NCBI RefSeq assembly: GCF_964340395.1
Contig: NC_135570.1
Location: forward strand, 9,231,822-9,295,821
Reading direction: 5' to 3'
DNA length: 64,000 nt
Source of the DNA: Glandiceps talaboti
Taxonomy: Eukaryota; Hemichordata; Enteropneusta; Spengelidae
In this document: positions 19,266 through 44,202 of the stretch, in pieces
How positions within the stretch are numbered: the stretch's first letter is position 1
Layout of the letters: every line of letters starts with the position of its first letter
Translations under genes and position numbers: made by a program
Notes under the pieces: generated by a model
The model's database searches: none
What the model was told of the DNA's origin: nothing
Seen by the model: only the letters and a program-made list of their open reading frames with translations

Positions 19266-22200
19266 TAAGACAGTGAAAATGGACATTACTTGGGAAACAT
19301 CTTTGGATTATTGAACACTGAGATTTTGAAAAAGAGATCCGTGACAGTAACCAGTGTCCTACTTATTATCGTGTAAACACTTTGACAGATCTGACTACCA
19401 CCTGCCAACGTTCAGAAAGGAATACTTACACCCATTTTGTGTGGTTTGGTTTTCATCTTGTTTTTTTGAAAGTACTGAGAAGAGAAACTGGCACAGGCAA
19501 ATATATAAAAAAATTAGAGAAAAAAGACTGCTATAAGAATATCCAAACAGTTGTATTTCGACATCTGATTCGGAATGTTGTTGATAAATGAGAAATAAAA
19601 CAACAGGTTCTGAACCACTACACAAGACGACAAAACATGTGCCTGAACTTTTTTTTTCTTTTTTTTTTTTTCATTTTGTAAATGTATTCTGCAGGAAATT
19701 CTTCTGACGTATATAACTGACAAGTGTCAATTTGAATGAAAAGTTTCCCCTCGTGTAACAAGGTGAAAGTGTAATTAATAGACAAAAAAAATTCACAAAA
19801 AAAGGATGAGTACCCAGTTGTTGTAATAAGCTATAGTTCCATTTTGTACAGGTTATGTTCAGTAAGTAGTCAATAACTCATTTTAGTGCTTACTTTACAG
19901 CCAAGTTTACATTTTTGTGGTCTTTCTATCACCACATTTTGTACAAACCTTTTTTTTTCAAAGATAGCCAATAGCAAAGACCTTTTTTTTTCAAATATTT
20001 TTCATATACAAGAAACAATACTTTGAATAACCAAGACAAATCACCTTTTGTTCATGTCAGTGTTTCAATGTTTACTTTCACAAATGGCCTTTCATACCAG
20101 TATACTTATCTTTTCACTTGTGTATAAATTACTTTGCTTCAAAATGTATTTTCTGTACAATCTTGCATATTGAGTGTATGGTATTCATTTGTGTTTGCGT
20201 GTGTGTGTGTAGGTGTGTTTGGATGTGTGTACACATACACAAACCACTTTGTGCATGAGCAGTATATACTCACCGAAATCTCTAAGTTTTGATGATGAAA
20301 GTAGTTGTGTCAATAGTCAATTTTCCAATTCCAAGATGCATTGAGTGAGAGGACGGCTTTTATGTTAGTCATTTGAAATAACATTTTTATCAGGAAATGA
20401 TGGAAAGACATGTTGACCTCTTTGATTATGAGTGATTTTATAGAACAAAGACTAAACATCATCAATGACACAGTGATTTGACAGGTGAACCCAAGGTAAG
20501 GTCAGGTGACAAACTATTCCCCCCCCCCCCCCCCCCCCCCCCTAAGTAGTACATGCAAACCCTTCAGTGCATACACAATACATGGCATTGTATATTGGAA
20601 CCAACTTCGGGTCTATGTTTCAAATCACTATGACTCGGCAGTATTTCCTGCTATCATTGGTGTGGAACTGACAACCCATGTGTGTGCATTATTGCACTTA
20701 TATGTTTGTTTAATACATTAACAAGTTACACCAATTCAGTCACACTTCATCCATTACTTAGCGACACAGTGCTAGGGTCAAAAAACATAAATTAAAAAAA
20801 AAGGAGAACAGAAAGAACAAATTCCAAACTTCATTTTCGTTCTTTTAGCTACTGTTGCAATCCAGGGATTTTATCGCCAATATTTATATGCCCTATAGGG
20901 TAACTGCCATAGCATCTATCAGCTATGATAAAATATTATTGTGTTGTGTATTAAAAGGGTATGACTTGACTTGCACCCATGGTTTGCCAGTGTTCCAGGT
21001 ATGCTTTGGGCATAGTATGGGTTTTGGCCCAGTCTCTAGGCATGTTATGGATTTGAGCCCACCAATTTAGATTGGTTGCCAAGTTGTGGAATTCAACTCG
21101 CCAAATCTTGGTGTGTCATATAATTGAGGTTGGTTGTGTATTTACATGTAGAACTACACATCTGCAGATAGAATATAGGTTCTAACCCAAGTATTTCGGT
21201 GTGTCATGGATTTTGAGTCGGTTATGTATTTACATTTCTAACCAAATATTAGGGTATCTTGCCCAACTGGGTGTGCCATTGATTTGAGCCCCATATACCT
21301 CCATATTTGAGCCCAACCATTTTGGATGGTATATATTTCCACCATACAACTACACATCTTGGTAAAGTATGGGTTCAACATCACACCTGGGTATTTCATA
21401 GATTTTGATCCGTCTGTGTCTGTCTGGGTTGTTATAAATGAATCTGAACAAGGAATTTGATACATCCTTGTATAAAGTACCTTTAATTTGGGTTGGATAA
21501 AAATGAAACTGATCTAGGGATCCTTGATCCTAGAAGGTGGGGGAGGGGGGGTTTAGAGGTGTGGGCATTCTGTGGTTGTGCCAGGCATATTGACTCCTAG
21601 TCCTGCTTGCTGATGGAGGAAGTTGGGATTCGATTCTGACAATGTCCCTTTCCTTTTAAGTTTCTTGTCTAAAGACAGTGTCAAATCAAGTCCTGTACTC
21701 CATTTGCAAGCAGGACTAATTGACTTTACCCCTATAATGAGAAGCAAACTCCAGTGCATGCTACTAAATTAACCCCTACACTTCGAATCCCCCCAAGTTT
21801 TGGTTCAGGAGTCTGGGGAGAATATGGGACTCCTACTAATTGCAGAGCATATAGTAAAGAGTGCCACCAGTCAGCAGCATACTGGAATCGGGCCATTTAC
21901 ACATCATCTTATTAGATGAAACAGCAACTTGGTGTCAAAATTGTTTATATATAAGATACTATAATCATGCTTCGTTTCTGAATATTGATGTAAATAAAAG
22001 TAAAATTTTGATTTAATATTATAGAAGATAGAATTGTTGCTATAGTTTCTATATCACAGGAAGCTGCAAAAGCTATCACTAACTGAACTTCATTTTTTGA
22101 CAAACATTACCTTTACTACAAAGAGGTTAAAATCTTATTCAAACTTTTGAAGGATAGTTTTTATTAAGTACGGCCCGCAATACTAGTTTTCATCATGTGT

Positions 22201-22776
22201 GCTCCAATATAATATACAACTACACACTTAGTTTACCTAGCAATAAGTCGATAATGTATCCCAACATCGCTTCAACAGAAATGCAGTCCTTTAACTATAA
22301 ACTCCACTGCCCATGAATGATGATTACATGTTTTAAAACTGTTTCCAAAAATCTACTAGTTAGACTCACAGCTATTTCAGCTTTAAATTTTGTTGATGTA
22401 CTTTTTAAAAAATGTTTTGTGGTTCCGATGCAAATGTGTGCACATTTTTGATAAAGAATCCGTCCGTACTAAGAATTACCAAGCAGCATCTTGGCATCTA
22501 TAATAGCAATTGTTTACCTATGAATAGGGAAGGAAAGTAAATAAGTAATAAGGAAATAAGAGACATAGAAGAGAAAACAATATTGTAGAAAAAAACTTGC
22601 CACATACATATAGCGCCCTCTATGGAAAGAACTTCTAGAAACTTCCTATTCTCGTACGCGTTGGCTGGCAACGCGAGAGGTGTCGTAGGAACGAGGCTAC
22701 ATTTACCGCACCGTATTTATCGAGTCATACATACAGAAGCTCACCGATAGGAAAATCATTCAGATAAACATATAAT
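19266..22776. other. Intergenic region between UBE2D genes A and B
   Basis: Holds the 3'UTR of gene A (AATAAA at 19594-19599), a poly-C run (20519-20542) and an old degenerate tandem repeat at about 20960-21440. In that repeat phrases such as GGTGTGTCATGGATTT, GGTTGTGTATTTACAT and AACTACACATCT recur irregularly. An AGAGGGCGC motif on the minus strand (22611-22626) lies about 155 bp before the gene B start. No other coding exon was seen. Confidence 0.6.
22605..22630 (-). promoter_or_regulatory. CTCF-like AGAGGGCGC motif upstream of UBE2D gene B
   Basis: The minus strand reads CCATAGAGGGCGCTA, close to the AG(A/G)(G/T)GGCGC core bound by bilaterian CTCF. The position, about 155 bp before the start codon, parallels motifs upstream of genes C and D. 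Binding is inference. Confidence 0.4.
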
Positions 22777-27773
<4,997 letters not shown>

Positions 27774-29370
27774 TAAGTTTGAAATCACAAACAATACTTT
27801 GGGAACTTTTCTTTGTACCAAGAAACTGGACTTGACGTATACTGTGTGACTGCCCTCATCACTTCCTAGTGCATACATGTGAACAAATAGTGTAACAGAC
27901 ATATAGACAGATAGTGTGACAGACCATGTTAACGTATGTAGACAGACATATACGGACAGAGACAGTATAACACATACAAGACAAAAGCATTTTAAAGGGG
28001 GCACAGTCTGTAACTGGACTGTTCTGGGGTTATTTTTTTTTAATTGCAAATTAAATTGCAGTCTACTTACTAAAGCATGTTGTGTCATATGTAGCAATTC
28101 TCGCACCGCATTCAAACATACGATAATATCAAAAGATGTTTATTCCCAAATACAGTTTCGAGTGAAATTCAGTTAGGTTACCCTTTTGAGAGATATATCT
28201 GTACCTTTTTACCACTAGATGACAATTATGTATACCTCATGCTGTTATTTATAGCCTCCAACGTTTTGAGTTCCATTCTGTGCAACTTACAAGGGCACAA
28301 GTAGAGTTTATACATTTTGAGGCGTAATGATTGATGTAGCGTATTTAGCTAGCACTTGTTATGTGGCAGACCTGAAACCATGAAATGATGTGATGATAAT
28401 TTATTATATGTACCCCGAAATGTCAAGGACACCACTAGTACGGTATGACGTTTGATGCTGTAAAGTGAGATATTTTCACTGCTAGAAAATTTTGAGATTT
28501 TTCAGTCTTCAGCTACTTCTCAAAGGCTAATTTTCACTAACTACATGTACCAGTTTGGTACATGGTGTTCATGTACAAGAAGTCATTTTAGTCACCATCT
28601 ATTTTTGCGTTTTTTGTATTCATGTAAAATAAGCGAAAATAAGTCTGATGCAGATTTCCTGGTTGGCAGTAACAACAGCATTATTGCTTCTCTTAGTGCT
28701 CTCTGCAACCAAGAAATACAAATTAAAAAAAAAATAGCAGAGAATGATTTCAGTTGCCATCGAATGCAAGCATCAATGTTAACATTATACATGTGTAGTG
28801 TAATTGTGGTTTTAATAAGAATTTATAATGAGTCAAATAGCTTATAAACTCAGCTTGTGCCATTTTAAGTGTGGCAAACATGATCAGATGTAAGAGATAA
28901 GTGGGAAGATAGCCTAGCAAACTGCCAAAAATAACAATTTACCATCAAATATATACGTACTGCTCTTCATAGGATGACCCTTTTTAGTTTCATGTTTCTC
29001 AGCATCTTAATACTGATGGATCAGTCTAACGGTTAAAAACGGAGTGATGCTTTAAATTCCAAATCGTACTGTTATTTATCTTGATATCTGATAAATAAGA
29101 CAGAAAGATAATGAACCATTCAATGTATTAAAATCTTGAACTTGAGTGATAAATAATAAATTTGTCTTTCACTGCACCCAGATATGCGCTTGTTGCCATC
29201 TTTCCCATCATGCATCAGTCACATTGTAATTTTTCTAATCTGACCATAGAGGGCATTATTCAAAAATAATCTTTAGTCAGATTCCATATTTAAAATATGG
29301 AGTTGTTTTGGTCATGAGAAACAGAAATAAGTAGGGCCAAACATGTGTTATTTTCTTCAAATTCATTAGC

Positions 29371-29428
29371 CTGTTTACCGTGCTGTCAAGATGCATCATT
29401 AATCAGTTGTACCTCCTAGCCCTCAGAA
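29371..29428. mobile_element. Solo terminal fragment of the TAGCCT foldback family
   Basis: TAGCCTGTTTAC, CATCATTA and GTACCTCCTAGCCCTC occur in the same order and spacing as the reverse complement of the right end of the element at 57453-57668. I did not find a second end here. Confidence 0.65.
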
Positions 29429-31464
29429 TTACATTGTCAAAACTGATAATCATGAATGGTAAATTCTCGCCCAACAGCCTAGGTGGCCAGATGGTCCCTT
29501 CAACCATGACAACGAGTCAGACTGTCATTATTCAAATGAATTGGTAAATGAATATACATGTGTTACGCTAAGTGAAGCAACAAATGCAGTGGACATGTGA
29601 TAATTTACATGTTATTTACATATGATTATGTAAATTTAACCCTGTGTGTGCTTGATAACAACTTTTGGGAGTATGGCTACCTGAATCATTTAGAAACTTC
29701 CTCAATACCAGCAGAGGATGTGAGGGCTAAAGATGTGTCTCGACAGCGAAGAAAACCGGGTACAAGTTCATTGAAACAAGAAATAAAGAAAATGGAGACA
29801 GTTTGTTGTCAGTTTGCCAACAACCAAATATGCACTTACTATTTGTCGTTAGTTTGTATTAATATATAATGTATGTAATCTAAAGTTTGACCACCATTCC
29901 AGTGATGTAAAGGCAGTGCCAGTATCTTCATTCATTTCTTTTCTATTTCTTTCTATCTCTCCCATCACTAGAAACTTTTCACCTATGTACAAATTTCTTT
30001 GGTTCTAAAGGGTTTATGTACAATCTCAGAAGTAAATAAACACTTTGTTTCACTTAATTTTGATTGTGTGTGTGTGTGTGTGTGTTTAGTATAAACTGGA
30101 TGAACATGGTGATAGGTCCAGTCTTGCTTTGTAATTTGATTGTTGCATGTTCTTGGTACCTGATATCAGGGATGTATAGACATTGTACCTCATGCTAGGG
30201 GGTCAAAATAGTACAAGAGGGTTGATTTATTGTCACACACCACTAGTTGTGTATGTGTGGAGCGGAAGCCATGGTGCCGTTCAAAAAATCGAGTGTTATT
30301 CTTATAATGTCCCTGGATGGTAAAATTCCATTTCAGGTACCGAGATTTGTCCCTGTGTCTGTGTCTGTGTCTGTGTTTAGCATAAGTGTGACAGTCATGC
30401 TACAAATATGTAATTCATGGCCAATTGTCCTAGTGTGTGTATTGCAGTGTGATAGAGTGGCTATGTACCAGTACATATATTTGTCGAATTGGTTTAAATT
30501 GCACACACATGTAAGTACCATGATATATATATATTATTTATTTGCCAGAGGTCGAAAAAACATTTTACATATCAAGTGAGGAAAATGAAATAATCAAGTA
30601 ATCACATCGCCAATGAGAAAATATGTAGCATATAATATGTACCATGTCATGTGGTATATGCCTACACGTATTTGAAAATGACAATTATTTGATGATATGT
30701 AGCAATACATGTATAACAAGAACATATTCATATGGATGCCATTTAGACTCGTATTTCTGCAGTAAACATGCTCAAATACATACACGCAGTGTTATTGAAT
30801 TTTGTCTAAAAACTGTATCACCACTCCTCCAATCACATGACATGTTATGATTCTGTACACACAATGTAAGAAAGAAGTAATACTATACAAGCTGAAAGAC
30901 CAGGTGTCATATTTTTCCTCCATTCTGTCACTTGAACTGCAAATAAACAGAAGATTTAGAGAAATCCTGATTGTGTTTCAAGTTTAAAAGAAAGTATCTC
31001 ATCAATATTCAAATTAAATCATTCATATATTATTAACCGACTCATGAATGAATCAGAGTGTAGTTATGTAAAACAAGTGCTACTATGGTTACAGATTTTA
31101 TAAGTAATTTTATCTTCTTTTAATTTATTTTATTTTTATTTTTACTAGTTTAGTAAATATTGTATGCATTTTAGTCTTTCCAATGGAAGTGGGGTAATCC
31201 GGTAATCTCAAATAAATAAATAAGTCGACCTTGTGAAAACTACATCAAATACTCTCAGATTATATAGTAGAGCCAGCAGTTGGTATATACGCATAGTGTT
31301 TCGATAGCTCGAGCGATGCCGAATAACATCACGTTTTCACATGCTTTGACTGTAGTACAATGTATAACAATAATAAACAAAATGTACCTGTCGCTTTTGT
31401 TCGAACGTAGTTGGCGCTATATGATATTTAGTTGATTTTATGTGTTCGATATGTTATGATATAC

Positions 31465-31506
31465 CTCGGTGCTGTCCACGATACTAGTATTATGGACACT
31501 ACCGAG
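31465..31506. repeat. Near-perfect 42-bp palindrome
   Basis: CTCGGT and ACCGAG form the outer stem, GTCCA and TGGAC the middle, and ATACTAGTAT the centre, with only a few mismatched pairs. It can form a cruciform or RNA hairpin. Function unknown. Confidence 0.8.
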
Positions 31507-32994
31507 CTAACATACGCATCGAGTGAGAAAAAAACACTCAAAAAGATAAAAAGGTTTCACAAAACAAAGAAACCCTAACCACAGTAAGAGACATTCCAAA
31601 CATCTTGGTTCACATCAGAGGTAGCTATTGGTCAAATGGTTTGTTCCATACGTAATCAGTTGTGCACACCTGTTATGCATAGACCGATTAGTACAACCAA
31701 TCAGAGTAAGCTTAAGGATACTAGGAAGCCAGTCGAATAAAAAAATTGAAGTTGGTTGAATATGTAAATTTAAACACATGTTCAAACGGATCCACCTCCC
31801 ATTAGGATTGCATACACCTTCATGATAGGACCGTATTCGCGGGCAGACATTATTTCTCGATATAAAAAAGAACTGGTTGGAGCAATTCTAGCCAGAAAAG
31901 TATTGAATGACCTCGGAATTTACACTCTGGTGACCCACTGTTGGATTTATTTTCGAAAGTTGCTACGCGACACGATGACCAGCCCCTAATTATCCTGAAG
32001 TGGCAGATAAATGAAAAAAGACGTGTGGAATTATAAGAAGATTCGTTATGATGAACAGGTAATTTATTCCTAGGACTAAACTCATTTACTTTGTACTGAG
32101 AGTGGTTTTGAATGGAGATAGTTTGACGATCAAATCTTGGCCTATGTGAAAGATTTACCAGTGTTAATTGTCTACAACGCAACACATAAATTTATTGTCA
32201 ATTGACAGTAAAATGAAATTTAAAAAAGCGTGAAAGCTTATGGAATGACGTAACAATTACGACTTTGAAAGATTGCCATCGCTCGACTTCGTAAAGTAAT
32301 TTCCAACATGCCAAGAGTAGGGCCCACATGGCCACACATCGGGTGGATAAATAATGTCTGATCATTGCGAAGCAGGCTACTTAAAAGTAGTTCTGGTGAA
32401 AAATCGACAGCAGTACCAGGACTGTTATTTATTTTTATTTTTTTTTAAGAAAGACATTTTTCGGGGACATTTTATTGTGTTCAACGAATTTAAAGTGACA
32501 TTTTATTGTGTTCAACCATGCATGGATGTATTATACTATTAGTGAGATCTCACTAATACATCCGTGGTTCAACGAATTCAAAATGACACATTTATGTCGT
32601 GAAATTAAAAACATATAAGCATAAAATTCTACCAAATGCTGTTTTTACATGTACTATGTCGGGATATCATCCCTTGACTATAAGAATAGTACATGTGTAA
32701 AGTCCAACCACTGAAAATATACGGCGTAGAGAGTTGTTTCGTTTCTGTGTGTAACTTCTTTGTTTGTCCTTGCCTACCGTGGCATTTATGAGCTTTTCAA
32801 TAACCTTTCCTTCAAGAAAAAGTAGTGTTTCAGCACACATGTTGGTCATTTGAAATAGAATTCATGCAATTTTCGGTTTACTGTCACTTTACAATACTGC
32901 TGTACTTGGTAGTAGTGAAGCATATTGTTACTGTACAAAAGGTTTGGCAGAGAGGAATGACTCGCGTGGAACGAGGTTAGCACCATTTTGTTGG

Positions 32995-33005
32995 TAGAGG
33001 GCGCT
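32995..33005 (+). promoter_or_regulatory. CTCF-like TAGAGGGCGCT motif upstream of UBE2D gene C
   Basis: TAGAGGGCGCT lies about 260 bp before the gene C start codon, matching in distance and orientation the motif before gene D. It resembles the CTCF core. Binding is inference. Confidence 0.4.
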
Positions 33006-33207
33006 TTATCCTTGTTCGTGTTCAGAACTAAACAATGGTGAAAATTAGACAATTAACACACTGTATATAATCACTTCTAAGCCTTTACATGTAACTGTTA
33101 AAAAGATACTGTAAGGACAGTAAGAATCCTTTCAATTGGTCAATTATTTGATTATTGCTGTACAAATAATCTATTAGTAGCTGAACGAGGTCAAGTTAGC
33201 CATACCA

Positions 33208-33215
33208 TATAAATA
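33208..33215 (+). promoter_or_regulatory. TATA-box-like element before UBE2D gene C
   Basis: TATAAATA lies 50-57 bp before the ATG at 33265. A start site about 30 bp downstream would give a 5'UTR of only about 25 nt. No equally good TATA match was seen before the other three copies. Confidence 0.4.
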
Positions 33216-33264
33216 GTGATTTCTCCCAGTCGACCTTCAAGTTTACACATACAGTCTGACAAAA

Positions 33265-40042
<6,778 letters not shown>

Positions 40043-40756
40043 CAAGTCTTTGGGTGTGGACGCAACATCATCAACTTTTTTCTTTCTACTGAAACCTGTT
40101 CTGGCAAACTTTGTGACTCCCTGCTTGCTTCCTGGTGTATACATTTTCACAATGCCCCCCCCCCCCCCCCCCCCCTCTCATTTAGTGCTTCATTTTAGGT
40201 TGATATTAATGGGGAAAAATTTGTATTGCTGAATTTTTGTGTGTAATGCATAAATAATAGTAAGTATAGATAGGCACTGTCATATAGCCAAGGACATTTA
40301 CTAGTAGTTCGTTGGTCTCGCTTAGAACATGGCGCCTCTTGTTGATCATCTATCAACTGTTTTGACCTGTGATTTCATATAATGAATAGTGAACTCTTAC
40401 AAAATGAAACCAGTTTTGTATGAAAATTTCACATAAATTAAGCTGTTGTTATTTTCAAGGGAAAACCATGAAAACTTAAATGGTGATGTTCTTGGTTGTG
40501 GTCGTGGTTGTTTTGGGATTTGTAGGTTAGATGACATTCATACTACATGCATTGATTAATTGGATTGCTGACATGAATGCAGGGTGATATACTGACGTAA
40601 TTGCAAGGGTTACTGTAAACTGTCATACTCTCAAAATTCTGCACATTTTGAATTGAATCGAATTGAAATTTCATACATCAGAAAAGAACTATATACACAA
40701 TCTATAAGAGCAACAGGATAAACATTTGAGAGTTTTCAACTATAGCTGTTTCACAG

Positions 40757-41000
40757 AGATTATAACCCATAACACCAAAGTAAAGTGTTTTTTCTATAGG
40801 TACCACAATCGTTTATAGCATCCATATCAAATGTAAAAGTATATTGTTTCATTTGCCAATTGACCACATCAGAAAGGCCACATGCTAGGCTTGTAAATAA
40901 ACCAATTGAAACAGTATCCTTTATGCTTGATATGAATGCTATAAACGAGTGTAGCACATAGACAAATTGCTTTACTTCAGTGTTACCCGTTGTAATTTTA
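40757..41000. mobile_element. Foldback MITE, copy 2 of the family at 8489-8720
   Basis: AACACCAAAGTAAAG and CTTTACTTCAGTGTT are the inverted ends. ATCGTTTATAGCATCCAT, GGCCACATGC and AATAAACCAATTGAAACAGT are shared in order with the copy at 8489-8720. It is non-coding. Confidence 0.85.
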
Positions 41001-41956
41001 GATATTGTTTGTAATGTAATTTGGTTACGAAACTTTGTTAACAACTACATGTTTTATATTTTGCTTTGTGTTTTCAGAACTAAAGTGAACATTTGTCTGG
41101 GATGGAAATGTTCAGGTTTACAGTTTCTTGTTCAATTCAAAGAAAAGTATGATAGTCATGTGATAGTCACATGGTAGGCACTCATAGTCACATGGTAGGC
41201 ACATGATTCTAGATAAACAGTGATAACTAAGATAGGATGATTTATCAACTCTAAGATACAGTACGTGCCAAAAATATTAAGATGTTTGAACCAGTACATA
41301 TTAATGTCGTTATTGTAATGTGGCTGGTCATAGAGATATGCCTTCAAGTTTGTTCTAAATGCTGTACTATGTGTAAACCAAGCTGTCAATGCAAATCTTT
41401 GTCTCATTAAACAGAAAATAGGATACAAATGTCAAAGAAAAACAGTCAAAAAGAGCTATTCTCCCATCACCATGACAACTTGGTAAATACTTTAATTGTA
41501 GAATTTGTTGATCAAACATCAGAATTTCTCATCTTCTGACATGACTGTTACAACTCCAAAAAAATAATCTCAGTGAACTGTATATTTGAAGGCAACAGCC
41601 AGTCAGACTTATTTCTGCCTTTAGTACACATGTATTGATTACTGCTATCAATTTCTATATGAATTTGGGTGATAAAATAGGATCTTTGTAACTTATTCAA
41701 CTTTTGAAATCTTGTAAAGAAGCGGTACTGCACTTGACATGTGTTGGGCCATTTTTGGGATTTCCTGCAAAGGTTTATGGGAAAACCTCTGGTGATGAGA
41801 TCACAACAATCTCTTTGTCTTGACACTCTTGCATAGGTTGATGGGAAACCCCTGGTGTACATCAACTTGTAGGGAAGAGGGTACAGTTTGTAATTAGTCA
41901 CCTAGCTGACTTAGTTATGCTTGATAAAATGTAGTTGTAATGCAAGAGAGTTTGAT

Positions 41957-42006
41957 TCAAGTTGGCTGATATGTGTGAGGGCGCCCTACCATGGTGTACC
42001 ATGCAG
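41957..42006. mobile_element. Half copy of MITE family A
   Basis: GCTGATATGTGTGAGGGCGC followed by CCTACCATGGTGTACCATGC corresponds to the right half of the element at 42779-42876. The left half is missing or decayed. Confidence 0.6.
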
Positions 42007-42778
42007 AATATTAAATGAAACATTCCTCTTGAACAGTATTTGAGGAGTTTTGATGTTTGATTAAGAAGTTTATGTTTGAAACATTCATCAAATTGTACTG
42101 GTGATGTGAGAATGTTAACTGATATAAGCAATTGTAAAATTCATGGTCTTTTTTACTCTTTAAAGGAACAGTGCAGTACAGCAAACTCTGTGATAGTGTA
42201 AAATACTTATTTAGTTAATTGCTAAGACAAAGTACAAATGCAAGTACGCTAAACCTTCATTTTATTTAGTATAAGATTATACTCCTGAGGAATGTCTGTG
42301 GAAAAGTGAACATTTTGATTTTGAAACAAAAACAGATTTTACCCATCCACAGTAAAACTTCACACATTAGGTGTTGTTTTGTTTTGTTTTTATAAAGTAC
42401 TATGTTTATATTGTAGATTTGAATCTAAGTACTGTGTCTGTTTCAACTTTGACCTTGTATTATATCAGTTTCCTATACACTTGAATAGTAGCTTTTCGAA
42501 AAGTGGCTATTATCTTAAGATATGCCCACCCCACTCCCGATCAAGCATTTTGAATCTTATGTCGAGCAAATAAGACTATTTTGAGAACAATGCTTTTAAG
42601 GTGACTGATATACAGATATAGAAGCACGGAGTTTAAAAGATTCAGTTTTTGTCGATAATATATATATGTTTCCCTACTTATGATGCATCTATATTTAGTG
42701 ATATGATAATACTTGTACTTGTACATCTAACAATCCGTGTTAATTGTGTAATTTTGTACCAATGACACTTGGTATACA

Positions 42779-42876
42779 CTGTAAGGTACGTCTTGTCATG
42801 CTGCCCTCACAGGCCTGATCTATCCAAAGGGTTTGACCGATGTGTGAGGGCGCCCTGTCATGGGGGTACCTTACAG
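42779..42876. mobile_element. 98-bp palindromic MITE, family A copy 3
   Basis: The ends CTGTAAGGTAC and GTACCTTACAG are exact inverted repeats, with an inner GCCCTCAC/GTGAGGGC pair. It is the best-preserved member and can be used as the reference for the family. No clear target duplication. Confidence 0.85.
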
Positions 42877-43646
42877 ATTCACTTGTACATTATAGTACAG
42901 TTAGGCATTTTTCAGTACTGGTACACCTACCAAACATACCATTGAAGCACAGTTAGGTATTTTGCAGTACACAGTATTGGTACTTGTGTCACAGGTACTT
43001 GGCAGCATAGTTAGGCTTTTAACTACTGCCCAAGTGTACTTGGAAACACATTTTTTTTCAGACCAATATCATATGTATAATAATTATGACATGTTTTTTT
43101 TCTTCTTTTTGCAGTGTTTGTGAATGGGTAGTATTCTATTCTTTGTTTTTATGCCGTTCATTTACATTATTGGGTTTATTTTAAATATAGAGTATAAACA
43201 AAGTTAAACTTTCCCCACAGATTTTAAACTCAATGTGACTATTTAAGTTGAATGAAAATGAAATTTTCGATAAAAAAAAGTGTAAAATTATTAGTGTGTA
43301 AGTAATACCAGGGAATCTAGATGCTGCATAGTAGTAGTATGTGGGATGCTGCCATATATATCATTGTGTTCATAATGTCCAAATTTTTATGTGCGTTTGT
43401 TTTTAAAAGTCATTCACTGTGGCAACCTTTTTAAAAATCTTCATAGAAATTGTGTGCTCCAGGAAGCATGTTTTTGGTTTTTTTGCAAATCAAAGTGATA
43501 ATTCTGAATTTGTTGTAGTGTACAATTGCTGTTTACCCCCAACAATGTATGACCAATGACCAAATGAATGTCAGTAGATAGTCACAGGCTCTATGCCAAC
43601 CAGCTATGACTTTCTGTCAAACTAGGCAAAATTTGAATAGGCTGTG

Positions 43647-43945
43647 CATTGGTTTTGCTAAGGTTGGTAAGTAGGTAAAATGTACCTTAGTTTCACAGTC
43701 ACTGTACTAGGGTTCCCTACCAGTGTTTTTGTTAAGGGTAGTCAGTAGGTAAAATCTACCTGAGTTCCCCAGTCATTTTACCAGGGTTCCCTACCAGTGT
43801 TTTTGTTAAGGGCAGTAAGTAGGTAAAGTCTACCTGAGTTCTCCAGTCATTTTACCAAGGTTCCTAACCAGTGTTTTTGTTAAGGGCGGTAAGAAGGTAA
43901 AATCTTTACAACTTCCCAAGTCATTTTACAGGGTTCCCCACCAAA
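43647..43945. repeat. Four-copy tandem repeat, period about 86 bp
   Basis: Units contain CCAGTGTTTTTGTTAAGGG, a GTAAGTAGGTAAAATCTACC-like stretch and AGTCATTTTACCAGGGTTCC, drifting to the left and right ends. No reading frame. Confidence 0.9.
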
Positions 43946-44169
43946 ATTATGATACAAGATAGGGAAATTTAAGTTTTACCTGACTGGGTGTTTCTGTTTC
44001 CACAGTTTCCAACCTTAGCTAAAACCAGTGATCAGCCACACTACCATTAGATTGCTAATTGTGAGCTACTATTGAATATCAAATTGTGCATTTATAATAT
44101 TTCCACATCCAAGGTAAATGAAGGGGGTGTACAAACACTACAACAAATACAGAGATATTTTATACTCAC

Positions 44170-44202
44170 CTCAGAACTCAACTCCATGGTAACCAAGGAA
44201 GC
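44170..44202 (-). other. Possible 33-nt minus-strand microexon
   Basis: On the minus strand a good acceptor (TTTTATTTCACAG) is followed by 33 nt and an ideal donor (GAG|GTGAGT). The 33 nt read open as eleven codons and include ATGGAGTTGAGTTCTGAG. No partner exons were found. It does not fit the phase of CISD exon 2, so it is recorded as a splice-site pair only. Confidence 0.2.

Larger units (their letters stand above)
27774..33264. other. Intergenic region between UBE2D genes B and C
   Basis: About 5.5 kb without a recognisable coding exon. It contains the gene B 3' flank, a solo end of the TAGCCT element (29371-29428), a short GT run (30065-30086), a near-perfect 42-bp palindrome (31465-31506), a hairpin at about 32510-32575 and two promoter-proximal motifs (32995-33005, 33208-33215). 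Reading frames of up to about 110 codons (for example minus 31850-32185) have no family resemblance I can see. Confidence 0.55.

Noticed and set aside
31850-32185. Minus-strand 111-codon reading frame
   Set aside because: No recognisable family, no splice or start context, length within chance for this base composition.
41548-41901. Minus-strand 117-codon reading frame
   Set aside because: No family resemblance. An internal repeat of YTRGFP/ITRGFP comes from a short inverted duplication in the DNA.
44170-44202. Microexon as the first exon of CISD
   Set aside because: It ends in phase 0 while CISD exon 2 needs one preceding base, and it lies beyond three UBE2D genes.
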